64,000 bases of DNA. Source: Marinobacter koreensis. GTDB lineage: Bacteria; Pseudomonadota; Gammaproteobacteria; Pseudomonadales; Oleiphilaceae. A model generated the notes under the pieces. The model did no database searches. It was not told where the DNA came from and saw only the letters and a list, made by a program, of their open reading frames with translations. The stretch is taken from positions 124,001-188,000 of the forward strand of contig NZ_JAKZAJ010000002.1 in the NCBI RefSeq assembly GCF_023156285.1, read 5' to 3'. A program made the translations under genes and the position numbers. Below, piece after piece: positions 34,341 to 42,895 of the stretch (positions are counted from its first letter, which is position 1; every line of letters starts with the position of its first letter).

Positions 34341-35636
34341 ATGGACATACAAACCGACCACCGTTTCGCGATCAACCTCAACGTACGGGGCATCCAGCCC
34401 TCCGCCACCCTCCGCATCAACGAGCTGAGCAACCAGCTTCGAGCCGAAGGCAAAGACATCATCAAACTCGGCCTGGGACAGTCCCCGTTCCCGGTCCCCG
34501 ATCGCGTGGTGGAAGCGCTCAAAGAGCACGCCCACGAAAAGGATTATCTTCCCGTCAGAGGCCTGAAAGGCCTGCGCGAAGCCATCGCCGGCTACATCAA
34601 TCGCAGTGAGCGCATGCGCTGCACCTGGGAAGATGTGCTGATCGGCCCGGGTTCCAAGGAGCTGCTGTTCATGCTGCAGCTGGCCTACTACGGCGACCTG
34701 CTGATTCCCCGCCCGAGCTGGGTATCCTATGCGCCCCAGGCCCGGATCATCGGCCGCTCTGTCCACTGGCTGCCCACCCACGCCGAGAACAACTGGCAGC
34801 TTACCGCAGAAGAGCTGGACATCATCTGCCGCGATGACCCGTCCCGTCCGCGGATCCTGATCCTGAACTATCCGTCCAACCCGACCGGCTGCACCTATAC
34901 CGACGACCAGCTGCTGGCCATTGCCAACGTCGCCCGCAAGTACAAGCTGATCCTGCTGTCGGACGAGATCTACGGCGAGGTGCATTTCGAAGGCAAGCAC
35001 AAATCGATTGCCCGTTACTATCCGGAAGGCACCATCATCAGCACGGGCCTGTCCAAGTGGGCCGGTGCCGGCGGCTGGCGTGTGGGCACCTTCATTTTCC
35101 CACCCGAGCTGCGGCCCCTGCAGGATGCCATGGCCATCATCGCCAGCGAGACCTACACGGCCACCAGCGCCCCCATCCAGCATGCGTCCATCACCGCCTT
35201 TAACGGCGGGGAAGACATCGACGAGTACCTCAACCAGTCACGGCGGGTGCTCAAGGTGGTTGGCGAGTACATGCACCAGCGTCTGACGGACATGGGCGCC
35301 GTGGTCCAGAAACCGCAGGGGGCGTTCTACGTATTCCCGGATTTCTCGAACTTCCGTGACAAGCTTGCACGCAAGGACATCATGACGTCGCAGTCCTTCT
35401 GCACCGCACTGCTGGAAAACACCGGGGTTGCCATCCTGCCGTCCAGCGACTTCGGATTTGTACCGGATCACCTGGGTGCCCGGCTGGCCTTTGTCGACTT
35501 CGATGGTGCGGCAGCCCTGAAACTTGCCGGCGGCGACTACGCCGACCAGGAACTGGGCGACAGCTTCGTCGAACAGGCCTGTCCGCGTCTGGTAGCGGCC
35601 ATGGACAAGATGGAGCGCTGGCTCAACAGCCTGTAA
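34341..35636 (+). CDS. Pyridoxal-phosphate aminotransferase, class I/II
   Basis: 431 residues. Fold-type I aminotransferase motifs are clear: LNYPSNPTGCTY (substrate/PLP Asn), LLSDEIYGEVHF (PLP Asp and Tyr) and the Schiff-base Lys in STGLSKWAGAGGWRVG. The C-terminal Arg region is LGARLAFVDFDG. Members of this group transaminate aspartate or aromatic and other amino acids; specificity is not obvious. I start at the ATG at 34341; the frame extends upstream into the end of the preceding gene with no ribosome site. The ribosome site before 34341 is poor (CTGGGACA). Confidence 0.8.
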   Translation: MDIQTDHRFAINLNVRGIQPSATLRINELSNQLRAEGKDIIKLGLGQSPFPVPDRVVEALKEHAHEKDYLPVRGLKGLREAIAGYINRSERMRCTWEDVLIGPGSKELLFMLQLAYYGDLLIPRPSWVSYAPQARIIGRSVHWLPTHAENNWQLTAEELDIICRDDPSRPRILILNYPSNPTGCTYTDDQLLAIANVARKYKLILLSDEIYGEVHFEGKHKSIARYYPEGTIISTGLSKWAGAGGWRVGTFIFPPELRPLQDAMAIIASETYTATSAPIQHASITAFNGGEDIDEYLNQSRRVLKVVGEYMHQRLTDMGAVVQKPQGAFYVFPDFSNFRDKLARKDIMTSQSFCTALLENTGVAILPSSDFGFVPDHLGARLAFVDFDGAAALKLAGGDYADQELGDSFVEQACPRLVAAMDKMERWLNSL

Positions 35637-35685
35637 CCCCTTCGTGTTAGACTGGCGCCCTCATTCGAGATCCCACGAGGGCGCC

Positions 35686-36510
35686 ATGTCTGATTCTGCA
35701 TCTCTTCACGACATTACCGACTTCGCCGAATCCCTGGCGCTGGAAGCCGGCGAGCTGATCCGCCGGGAGCGGGAGACCAACACCCTGCGCACGGATTACA
35801 AGCACCAGACCGAGCTGGTGACCCACGCCGATGTCATGGCGGACGAATTCATCACCGGCGCCATCCGCAAACGGTTTCCCCATCACCGAATCCTGTCCGA
35901 AGAAACCATGCCGGATCTCTCCCAGGCGGAACAGCTGGACACGCCGCTGTGGATCGTGGATCCGATTGATGGCACGGTGAATTACGCCTATGGTCACCCC
36001 CAGGTTGCCGTGTCGATTGCCTACGCCGAGAAAGGCGAGGTTCAGGCCGGTATCGTCCACGCCCCCTTCCCCGGCGAAACTTTCCGCGCCACCAAGGGGG
36101 AAGGCGCGACGCTCAATGGCCAGCCCATCCGGCACAGCGGCGCCACCGAACCACGACAGTCCCTGTTCGCCACCGGATTCCCCTACGACAAGGACAATCT
36201 CGAACCCCTGGTCCGTCGACTTGATGCCATGATTCACCAATGCCGCGACCTGCGTCGGATCGGCTCAGCCGCGCTGGACATCTGCTGGGTGGCCTGTGGC
36301 CGCCTGGACATCTACTACGAGAACGTCAGCCCCTGGGACTTTGCCGCAGCACGGCTGATTGCCAAGGAAGCCGGTGCCACGGCAGGCCATTTCGGAGACG
36401 TACCGGACAGTTACCCGGCCGACCTCTGGGGTCGCGACATCCTGATCTCCGCGCCCGCGGTCTGGGAGCCGGTTCGCTCCATTCTCCGGTCTGCTTCGGG
36501 GTATGACTGA
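35686..36510 (+). CDS. Inositol-monophosphatase-family phosphatase
   Basis: 274 residues. The two metal-binding motifs are present: LWIVDPIDGTVNYAYG (WxVDPIDGT) and the C-terminal WDFAAARLIAKEAGA, plus ILSEETMP for the Glu ligand. The fold splits phosphate from inositol-1-phosphate, nucleoside phosphates (CysQ) or fructose-1,6-bisphosphate; this protein is closest in pattern to SuhB/IMPase, but the substrate is uncertain. GAGG precedes the ATG by 5-6 nt. It lies 49 bp after the aminotransferase and may share its transcript. Confidence 0.85.
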   Translation: MSDSASLHDITDFAESLALEAGELIRRERETNTLRTDYKHQTELVTHADVMADEFITGAIRKRFPHHRILSEETMPDLSQAEQLDTPLWIVDPIDGTVNYAYGHPQVAVSIAYAEKGEVQAGIVHAPFPGETFRATKGEGATLNGQPIRHSGATEPRQSLFATGFPYDKDNLEPLVRRLDAMIHQCRDLRRIGSAALDICWVACGRLDIYYENVSPWDFAAARLIAKEAGATAGHFGDVPDSYPADLWGRDILISAPAVWEPVRSILRSASGYD

Positions 36511-36589
36511 AACTTCGGCCTCATGCCTGGCCTGCTCTCCCCAGCCTTCGTGCTTTGCGGGCTGGCCCGATGGGAGCATCCCTTTCCCG

Positions 36590-36627
36590 GAACCGCTACA
36601 AGCACATCCATGTGCTTGTAGCGGTTC
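36590..36627. repeat. Palindromic intergenic repeat with CATCCATG core
   Basis: Arms of 17 bp (GAACCGCTACAAGCACA and TGTGCTTGTAGCGGTTC) are perfect around TCCA. Looser complementarity (GATGGGA / TCCCACC) extends outward. It sits between the convergent IMPase-family and slmA genes. The core CATCCATG is shared with the larger palindrome in the trp operon, so it looks like a dispersed element. It may also act as a terminator. Confidence 0.7.
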
Positions 36628-36698
36628 TGTGCAGAGCAATCCCACCGTTCCCCTGCCCCCAAACTTTCAGGCTAGGCTCAGAGAAGCCCCTGCCCAAA

Positions 36699-37286
36699 TC
36701 AGCCCCAGACACTCTCGGAAACCAGCCCCCAGCTCTCCTCGAAATCCGTGGAGGGCAACCGGGAAAACGACGACCGGACGAACCGCTGGATGCGGCCTTC
36801 CAGAAACACCATAACGAAGTCGGCTCCCCGCGCTGCAGAGGTGCGCGGACGGAGGCCCTGGCGGATTTCGCCTTCTTTCAACGCCTGGCGAACCTGAGTC
36901 TCCAGACGTTCGAAGAACTGGGACGCGCGCTTTCGCAACGCCTCGTTTTCGCCCATCAGGGCATCACCGGTCAGCACACAGCACAAGCCCGGATTCCTTT
37001 CGGCAAACACCAACACGAGATGCACCAGTTGCTGCAACCGGGTACGCACGTCCTCCTGCTCCTGGAGGATCACCTGGCACCGCGAAAATACCGCATCTTC
37101 GGCGAACTCGATCAGCGCCTCGAACATTTTCCGTTTGCTGGGGAAATGGCGGTACAGGGCCGCCTCGGTGACACCCACATTTTTGGCGAGGCCGGCAGTG
37201 GTGATGCGGGCACCGGGATCGGTTTCCAGCAACGCCACCAGGGCCTGGAGGATTGCCTCTCGGCGACTCGGTTTCTGGTCGGTCAT
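36699..37286 (-). CDS. slmA: Nucleoid occlusion factor SlmA (TetR-like)
   Basis: 195 residues. The helix-turn-helix ITTAGLAKNVGVTEAALYRHFPSKRKMFEALIEFAED is almost the E. coli SlmA pattern, and AERNPGLCCVLTGDALMGEN and IQRFVRSSF also match. SlmA binds chromosomal sites and blocks FtsZ assembly over unsegregated DNA. A TetR repressor of local genes is the alternative, but the match is specific. It stands alone after thiG, with a hairpin between them. Confidence 0.9.
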   Translation of the reverse strand: MTDQKPSRREAILQALVALLETDPGARITTAGLAKNVGVTEAALYRHFPSKRKMFEALIEFAEDAVFSRCQVILQEQEDVRTRLQQLVHLVLVFAERNPGLCCVLTGDALMGENEALRKRASQFFERLETQVRQALKEGEIRQGLRPRTSAARGADFVMVFLEGRIQRFVRSSFSRLPSTDFEESWGLVSESVWG

Positions 37287-37319
37287 GACAGGACTACAGC
37301 GCTCTGATTATTTGTTATT

Positions 37320-37345
37320 AAAGCCGGCGTCTGGCGGCCGGCTTT
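37320..37345 (-). terminator. Terminator after thiG
   Basis: AAAGCCGGC and GCCGGCTTT pair around an 8-nt loop; on the minus strand the 3' side ends in TTTAATAA. It separates thiG from slmA. Confidence 0.65.
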
Positions 37346-37376
37346 TAATCATTATGGATAGGGATTGTGCCCGAGT

Positions 37377-38186
37377 TCAGAAGAAGGTGCCATCAATCGG
37401 GGATGACGCACTGGCATACAGTTTCTTGGGCATGCGGCCCGCGAGATAGGATTCACGACCCGATTCGATGGCCAGACGCATGGCATTGGCCATGCGGATC
37501 GGATCTTTGGCCTGGGCAATGGCGGTGTTCATCAGGACACCGTCGCACCCCAGTTCCATGGCAATGGTGGCATCCGATGCGGTTCCAACGCCGGCGTCCA
37601 CCAGAACCGGCACGCTGGCATTCTCGACGATCAGGCGGATGTTATAGCGGTTCTGGATCCCCAGACCCGACCCGATCGGCGCACCCAGCGGCATGATAGC
37701 GACGCAGCCCATGTCCTCCAGACGTTTGGCCAGGAGCGGGTCGTCGGAACAGTAGACCATCACTTTGAAGCCGTCAGCGATCAGCTCTTCCGCGGCGACC
37801 AGCGTTTCGGTCATATTCGGGTAGAGGGTTTTTTCTTCGCCAAGCACCTCCAGCTTCACCAGGTCGTGACCGTCCAGGAGTTCCCGGGCCAGTTTGCAGG
37901 TGCGTACTGCATCGCGGGCGGTATAGCAACCGGCGGTATTGGGCAGAATGGTGTAGGTTTCCGGTGAAATCACGTCCAACAGGTTGGGCTCATCCGGGTT
38001 CTGGCCCAGATTGGTCCGGCGCACGGCTACCGTCACGATCTCGGCACCACTGGCCTCGATCGCGTGGCCGGTTTCCATCAGATCCCGATATTTGCCGGTG
38101 CCGACCAGCAGTCTCGACTGGTAGACCTTTCCGGCAATTTCCAGGGGCTTGTCTTCGGGCAGTACAATTTCGGGGGTATCAGTCAT
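37377..38186 (-). CDS. thiG: Thiazole synthase ThiG
   Basis: 269 residues forming a TIM barrel. It builds the thiazole phosphate of thiamine from deoxyxylulose-5-phosphate, dehydroglycine and ThiS thiocarboxylate. The Schiff-base Lys is in [14 protein letters not shown], and the phosphate-binding loops are [35 protein letters not shown]. It follows thiS by 63 bp, the usual pairing. Good ribosome site GGAAA before the ATG. Confidence 0.95.
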   Translation of the reverse strand: MTDTPEIVLPEDKPLEIAGKVYQSRLLVGTGKYRDLMETGHAIEASGAEIVTVAVRRTNLGQNPDEPNLLDVISPETYTILPNTAGCYTARDAVRTCKLARELLDGHDLVKLEVLGEEKTLYPNMTETLVAAEELIADGFKVMVYCSDDPLLAKRLEDMGCVAIMPLGAPIGSGLGIQNRYNIRLIVENASVPVLVDAGVGTASDATIAMELGCDGVLMNTAIAQAKDPIRMANAMRLAIESGRESYLAGRMPKKLYASASSPIDGTFF

Positions 38187-38249
38187 AGGGTTTCCGAGCT
38201 GTTCTGTTCATCATCGGTTTATAGAAAGGTGCCGTCGCGCGTGCAGTCG

Positions 38250-38450
38250 TCAGCCACCGCCAATCGCATGCACCACCTCCACCCGGTCTCCATTATTGAG
38301 CTGAAATTCCGCATGGCGACTTCGCGGGACTATGTCCTCGTTCACCTCAACCGCAAGCCGCTTGCCAGAGAGCGCCAGGTGCTCGATCAGAATCGACACC
38401 GTGGCACCTTCCGGAAGCTGCATTGCATCGCCGTTCACATTGACCTGCAT
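38250..38450 (-). CDS. thiS: Sulfur carrier protein ThiS
   Basis: 66 residues with a ubiquitin-like fold. The essential C-terminal Gly-Gly is present (VHAIGGG; one further Gly than needed). ThiS carries sulfur as a C-terminal thiocarboxylate to ThiG. Its ribosome site GAGGTG is within the last codons of the DUF423 gene 7 bp upstream, so the two genes are coupled. Confidence 0.9.
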   Translation of the reverse strand: MQVNVNGDAMQLPEGATVSILIEHLALSGKRLAVEVNEDIVPRSRHAEFQLNNGDRVEVVHAIGGG

Positions 38451-38457
38451 AGTGCAC

Positions 38458-38880
38458 TCACACCTCTTCTTGCTTGGCTCGTTGCCGGACGCCCGCCGCC
38501 ATCAGCAGTGCCCAGCCAACCATAAAACAGAGACCGCCCATGGGCGTAACCGGACCCAACCAGTGCGCTCCAGTCAGCACCAGCAGATACAGGCTGCCGC
38601 AGAACAGCACGATGCCCGCCAGGAAAAACCCCGCAGCCCACCCTAACAAACGACGGGAAAGCCGACGACCGGCCAGCAGGTATACCAGCACCAGCGCGAG
38701 AGCGTGGTACATCTGATAGGTGACCCCGGTCTGAAAAACGTCCAGGGCTCGGTCGCTCACCATGGATCGAAGGCCATGGGCGCCGAAAGCACCGGCCATC
38801 ACGGCCAACAGCGCAAAACCGGCGCCGGTTACCAGTGGCCAGCGTAACAGCGGTTCCGTTCGGGCCTGCTCAACAGTCAC
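38458..38880 (-). CDS. DUF423 membrane protein (YgdD-like)
   Basis: 140 residues with four hydrophobic helices. The family phrases are AGAFGAHGL near residue 30, YQMYHALALVLVY and LFCGSLYLLVLTG, then GPVTPMGGLCFMVGWALL. Function is unknown. Its start codon lies inside the end of apaH (11-bp overlap) and its stop overlaps the thiS ribosome site, so it links the LPS/rRNA methylation genes with the thiamine genes. Confidence 0.85.
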   Translation of the reverse strand: MTVEQARTEPLLRWPLVTGAGFALLAVMAGAFGAHGLRSMVSDRALDVFQTGVTYQMYHALALVLVYLLAGRRLSRRLLGWAAGFFLAGIVLFCGSLYLLVLTGAHWLGPVTPMGGLCFMVGWALLMAAGVRQRAKQEEV

Positions 38881-39670
38881 AGTGAATTTTCTCCCCGCTA
38901 TCCAGATTCATCACCGTCAGCGCCCCGCCCCAGACACAACCGGTATCCAGGCCGATGAACCGATCGCTGCCGGTATTACCTTCCAGCGCCGCCCAATGGC
39001 CAAAAATCACGCGGACACGATCCGCCCGGGGGAAATGGAACCAGGGCTCGAACCCTTCTGGCGCATTGCCCGCCGATTCCTTGGTCGCCAGTTCCAGGGT
39101 GCCATCCCGGGCAATGAATCGCATTCGGGTGAAGTAGTTGGTGATCATCCGCCATCGGTCCATGCCTTCGAGCGATGGCGTCCAGCAGCCCGGCTCATTG
39201 CCGTACATGTGGGTGAAGTAATACTCCGCATCGTCGCTTCGGATCACCGTTTCCACTTCGCGGGCAAGCGCAACGGCCTCCCCTACGCTCCAGATGTGCG
39301 GCAGTCCGGCGTGTGCCATGAGCAGATCCCGACGCTCGTCGTAGACGCAGAAGTTCTGGCGTCGCAGCCATTCCACGAGGTCACCACAGTCGGGCGCTTC
39401 CAGTATCTCGTGCAATGTGTCCTTGCTCTTGGTGGCATGGCCGCCGAGCGCGACAGCCAGCAGATGCAGATCATGATTGCCGAGCACCACCTCGGCACTG
39501 GCACCAAGACTCTTAATGTAACGCAGGGTCTCAAGTGAGTCGGGGCCGCGGTTGATCAGGTCTCCGGCCACCCACAGACGGTCCCGGGAGGGCGAGAAGC
39601 TCACCCTGTCCAGGACATCCCTGAGACGATCATAACAACCCTGAATGTCTCCGATGGCGTAGTCAGTCAT
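38870..39670 (-). CDS. apaH: Bis(5'-nucleosyl)-tetraphosphatase, symmetrical
   Basis: Hydrolyses Ap4A to two ADP. 266 residues. Metallophosphatase motifs: GDIQGCYD at the N-terminus, [10 protein letters not shown] and GNHDLHLLA; the C-terminal FGHW and [10 protein letters not shown] are also typical of ApaH. I start at 39670, where the ATG overlaps the end of rsmA by 8 bp; a longer frame (to 39784) lies inside rsmA. In Pseudomonas and E. coli apaG sits between rsmA and apaH; it is absent here. Confidence 0.95.
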   Translation of the reverse strand: MTDYAIGDIQGCYDRLRDVLDRVSFSPSRDRLWVAGDLINRGPDSLETLRYIKSLGASAEVVLGNHDLHLLAVALGGHATKSKDTLHEILEAPDCGDLVEWLRRQNFCVYDERRDLLMAHAGLPHIWSVGEAVALAREVETVIRSDDAEYYFTHMYGNEPGCWTPSLEGMDRWRMITNYFTRMRFIARDGTLELATKESAGNAPEGFEPWFHFPRADRVRVIFGHWAALEGNTGSDRFIGLDTGCVWGGALTVMNLDSGEKIHCDC

Positions 39671-40487
39671 CACTGCCCTCATTACCGGATCCGGATGTCT
39701 GCTCGACCAGGAAATCCGCGATGCGAACGAACTCTTCCAGGCCAAGGTTTTCAGGCCGCAGACCATCATCAATACCGAGTCCACGCAACTGATCGGCCGT
39801 GATCAGCCCGGCCAGCCCCTTGCGCAGGGTCTTGCGACGAGCGTTAAAGGCCGTCCGGACAACCGCCTGCAGCGTGCCGAGATCCCTGGCCGGATGCGGC
39901 AGCGTGTCATGGGGCACCAGCCGGACAATGGCGGAGTCCACCTTGGGCGCCGGCTTGAAGGCGCCCGGACCCACTTCAAACAGGGGCTGAACCTTGCAGA
40001 AATACTGGGCCATGATACCCAGACGTCCGTAATGGCGATCCCCCGGCACAGCCGCCAGACGCTGAACCACCTCTTTCTGCAGCATGAAATGCATATCTTT
40101 CACGACACCCGCCTGCTCCAGCAGGTGGAAAATCAGCGGCGTCGAGATGTTGTAGGGCAGATTCCCGATGATGCGCAACGGAGTGCCGTCCATCAACTGG
40201 CTGAAATCAAACGTCAGCGCATCCGCCTCATGGATCCGGAACTCCGGGTAGTTGAAAAACTTGGTTCGCAGAACCGGTATCAGATCCCGGTCGAGTTCGA
40301 CCACCTGCAGCCGCGGATTCACCGCGAGAATTTCCTCGGTAAGCGCGCCCAGGCCGGGGCCGATTTCAACCAGGGCATCCTCCGGCTTTGGATTGATCGC
40401 GCGCACGATACGCTCGATCACACCGGGATCGTGCAGGAAATTCTGCCCAAAACGCTTTCTGGCCTGATGTCCGGTTTTCTGACTCAC
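39663..40487 (-). CDS. rsmA: 16S rRNA (adenine1518-N6/adenine1519-N6)-dimethyltransferase
   Basis: 274 residues. It dimethylates two adjacent adenines in the 3'-terminal helix of 16S rRNA late in 30S assembly. Landmarks: [10 protein letters not shown] near the start, the SAM motif [15 protein letters not shown] and the catalytic NLPYNIS. The basic C-terminus includes [12 protein letters not shown]. The start overlaps the end of pdxA by 4 bp, so the operon is tightly packed. Confidence 0.96.
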   Translation of the reverse strand: MSQKTGHQARKRFGQNFLHDPGVIERIVRAINPKPEDALVEIGPGLGALTEEILAVNPRLQVVELDRDLIPVLRTKFFNYPEFRIHEADALTFDFSQLMDGTPLRIIGNLPYNISTPLIFHLLEQAGVVKDMHFMLQKEVVQRLAAVPGDRHYGRLGIMAQYFCKVQPLFEVGPGAFKPAPKVDSAIVRLVPHDTLPHPARDLGTLQAVVRTAFNARRKTLRKGLAGLITADQLRGLGIDDGLRPENLGLEEFVRIADFLVEQTSGSGNEGSDD

Positions 40488-41494
40488 GATGACCTCTCTT
40501 GCCTGGCTGCCTTACGGCATCGGGCCATGTGCTCGCCGACCCGGATGGCCGTGTGAAGGCTGCCGGCATCCGCCGTACCGGTACCAGCCAGGTCCAGAGC
40601 GGTACCATGATCCACGGAAGTGCGGACAATCGGCAATCCAAGGGTGATGTTCACCGCACGACCAAAACCCTGGAACTTCAGCACCGGGAGGCCCTGGTCG
40701 TGATACATCGCCAACACGGCGTCGGCATTGTCCAGCCAGTGCGGCGTAAACAGCGTGTCCGCAGGCAAGGGGCCGGTGAGTTCAATGCCCTCGGCGCGGA
40801 GCCGGTCCAGCGTCGGCTCGATGACGTCGATTTCCTCATGCCCAAGGTGGCCGCCCTCCCCGGCATGGGGATTGAGTCCAGCGACAAGGATGCGCGGTTG
40901 TTCAATGCCAAAGAAGGTTTTCAGATCGGCGTTGAGTATCCGAATCACCTGAACCAGTCGCTCGGGTGTGATGGCATCGGCCACGTCTCTCAACGGCAAG
41001 TGGGTGGTTGCCAGTGCAACCCTTAGTTCCTCGGTGGCCAGCATCATGACCACCCGCTCCACCCCGCAGATGTCCTGCAGAAATTCGGTGTGGCCGCTGA
41101 ACGGGATGCCAGCCTCGTTAATCACGCCTTTGTGGACGGGCGCGGTGACCATGCCATCCACAACACCATCCAGGCAGGCCCGGGCGGCCGTCTCGAGGGT
41201 ATCGAGCACATAACGAGCGTTGGCCGGATCCGTCACACCCGGTTCCAGACCGGAGCAGCCTTCCACGGGCCATACCGAGAGCACACCGGGCTCGCAACGG
41301 ACGGCGTCACCGGGTTGCCAGGTCCGCAGCTCGATATCCAGCCCAAGGCACTTGGCCCGGGCCGTCAACAGGTCCGGGCTGGCCACCACCACAATGCCGG
41401 CCTGACGCGGTTCCAGCGCCAATTGCAGGCACAGTTCCGGACCAATACCGCCGGGTTCGCCGGCGGTCAATGCCAGAGTCACCGCACTGGTCAT
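40484..41494 (-). CDS. pdxA: 4-hydroxythreonine-4-phosphate dehydrogenase
   Basis: 336 residues. NAD-dependent oxidation in the DXP-dependent vitamin B6 pathway. The start [20 protein letters not shown], the metal-site His in [12 protein letters not shown] and FSGHTEFL, and the C-terminal [13 protein letters not shown] with [13 protein letters not shown] are all characteristic. It is between surA and rsmA, the order in Pseudomonas and E. coli. It overlaps the end of surA by 4 bp. Confidence 0.96.
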   Translation of the reverse strand: MTSAVTLALTAGEPGGIGPELCLQLALEPRQAGIVVVASPDLLTARAKCLGLDIELRTWQPGDAVRCEPGVLSVWPVEGCSGLEPGVTDPANARYVLDTLETAARACLDGVVDGMVTAPVHKGVINEAGIPFSGHTEFLQDICGVERVVMMLATEELRVALATTHLPLRDVADAITPERLVQVIRILNADLKTFFGIEQPRILVAGLNPHAGEGGHLGHEEIDVIEPTLDRLRAEGIELTGPLPADTLFTPHWLDNADAVLAMYHDQGLPVLKFQGFGRAVNITLGLPIVRTSVDHGTALDLAGTGTADAGSLHTAIRVGEHMARCRKAARQERSS

Positions 41495-42837
41495 GACGAC
41501 TGGTCTGCCTCGCCTGTCGAGTTCTCATCCCGGGCATACTTGCCCTTGAACTCTACGAAGGCTTCGTCACGAATTTCCTGCAGCCATTTCTGCAGTTCGA
41601 TTTCGAACTTGCGACGGTAGATTGCCTGACGGGCATCGGACTCGCGCATTTCGCTGCTGACGTCCTTTTTCCGCTTGTCCAGCACCTGCAGGATGTGCCA
41701 ACCAAAGCGGGACTGGAACGGCCCCACCAGTTCGCCCAGGGGGGCATCGATCATGGCCTGTTCGAATGCAGGCACCATCTGCCCACGACTGACCCAGCCC
41801 AGGTTGCCGCCATCGGAACCGGAGACCGGGTCGTCCGAATACTCTTTCGCCAGTTTCTCGAAGTCAGCGCCGTCCTTCAGTTGCTGGTAGATGTCCCGGA
41901 TGCGGGCTTCCGCCTCGTCCTCGGTCCGGGCATCGGACGGACGGACCAGAATGTGCCGCACCTTGTACTGTTCGACCAGTTGCTTCTGCTTGCCGCCCCG
42001 CTTGTCCATCACCATCACCAGGTGAAAGCCGCTCTTGTTCTCCAGTACCCGGGAGGGTTCGCCAACGGGCAGTTTCGGCACAATGGGTGCCACCAGGGAC
42101 GGCAGCTGGCTTTCCGTCCGCCAGCCCATGTCGCCGCCATCAAGCGCGTTATTGGCATCCGACTCCGCGACAGCCACTTCACGGAAATCCCGGCCGTTCA
42201 CGATCTCCTGGCGCAGATTCTCAGCCTTTTTCCGGGCGGCCTCGACGGCCGCATCGTTGTCGGGATCATCCACCTGGATAAAGATGTAGGCCAGATGGTA
42301 TTCGGCACTGTCTGTGCCCTGGTTTTGCTTGGCCTCCAGGTAGTTTGACACTTCGCGATCGGTAACACGGACCCGGTTGCCGACCTGGCGCTGCTGAACC
42401 CGGCTGGTCAGCATCTGGTTGCGGATCTGTTCCCGGGCCTGTCGGTATGTAACACCCTCGGCGCCCAGCTGCTGCTCGAACTCTGACAGCGTCATGCCAT
42501 TCTGTTTGGCAATGTTGGTCATGGTGTCATTGAGCTCATTATCGCTGATCCGCATCCCCATCTTGTCGGCCATCTGCAGCTGGATGGATTCGGTCACCAG
42601 CTGATCCAGTACGCGGTTTTCCAGAACGTCCCGGGGCGGCAACCCGGTGCCCTGAGACTGCAACCGGTTCACGATGGTTTCAATCCTGGCATCAAGCTGA
42701 CTCTGAAGAATGACGTCATCGTCGACAATGGCCACTACCTGGTCGAGCAGCTTACGCTCGGCGTGGGCCGTCACAGACAGCATGACCATCAGCAGCAACA
42801 GGAAACTTCTTGCACCCTGGCGAAAGGTCGCCCTCAT
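41491..42837 (-). CDS. surA: Periplasmic chaperone / peptidyl-prolyl isomerase SurA
   Basis: 448 residues from the ATG with GAGGTG just upstream. Signal peptide to about [18 protein letters not shown] SurA_N domain is followed by two parvulin domains (about 190-290 and 300-400), with the repeated signatures [21 protein letters not shown] and [22 protein letters not shown]. It carries unfolded outer-membrane proteins to Bam, including the LptD encoded just upstream. The longer frame to 42981 overlaps lptD and is not supported. Confidence 0.95.
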   Translation of the reverse strand: MRATFRQGARSFLLLLMVMLSVTAHAERKLLDQVVAIVDDDVILQSQLDARIETIVNRLQSQGTGLPPRDVLENRVLDQLVTESIQLQMADKMGMRISDNELNDTMTNIAKQNGMTLSEFEQQLGAEGVTYRQAREQIRNQMLTSRVQQRQVGNRVRVTDREVSNYLEAKQNQGTDSAEYHLAYIFIQVDDPDNDAAVEAARKKAENLRQEIVNGRDFREVAVAESDANNALDGGDMGWRTESQLPSLVAPIVPKLPVGEPSRVLENKSGFHLVMVMDKRGGKQKQLVEQYKVRHILVRPSDARTEDEAEARIRDIYQQLKDGADFEKLAKEYSDDPVSGSDGGNLGWVSRGQMVPAFEQAMIDAPLGELVGPFQSRFGWHILQVLDKRKKDVSSEMRESDARQAIYRRKFEIELQKWLQEIRDEAFVEFKGKYARDENSTGEADQSS

Positions 42838-42895
42838 AATCACCTCTTCATTAAATGGTGGCATGCACCGTTGGCATTCTTTGTCCGGCCCGGGC

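Noticed and set aside
38187-38460. TPP riboswitch before the thiamine genes
   Set aside because: thiS is coupled to DUF423 with no leader space, and the 63-bp thiS-thiG gap lacks the THI-box pattern (CTGAGA...).
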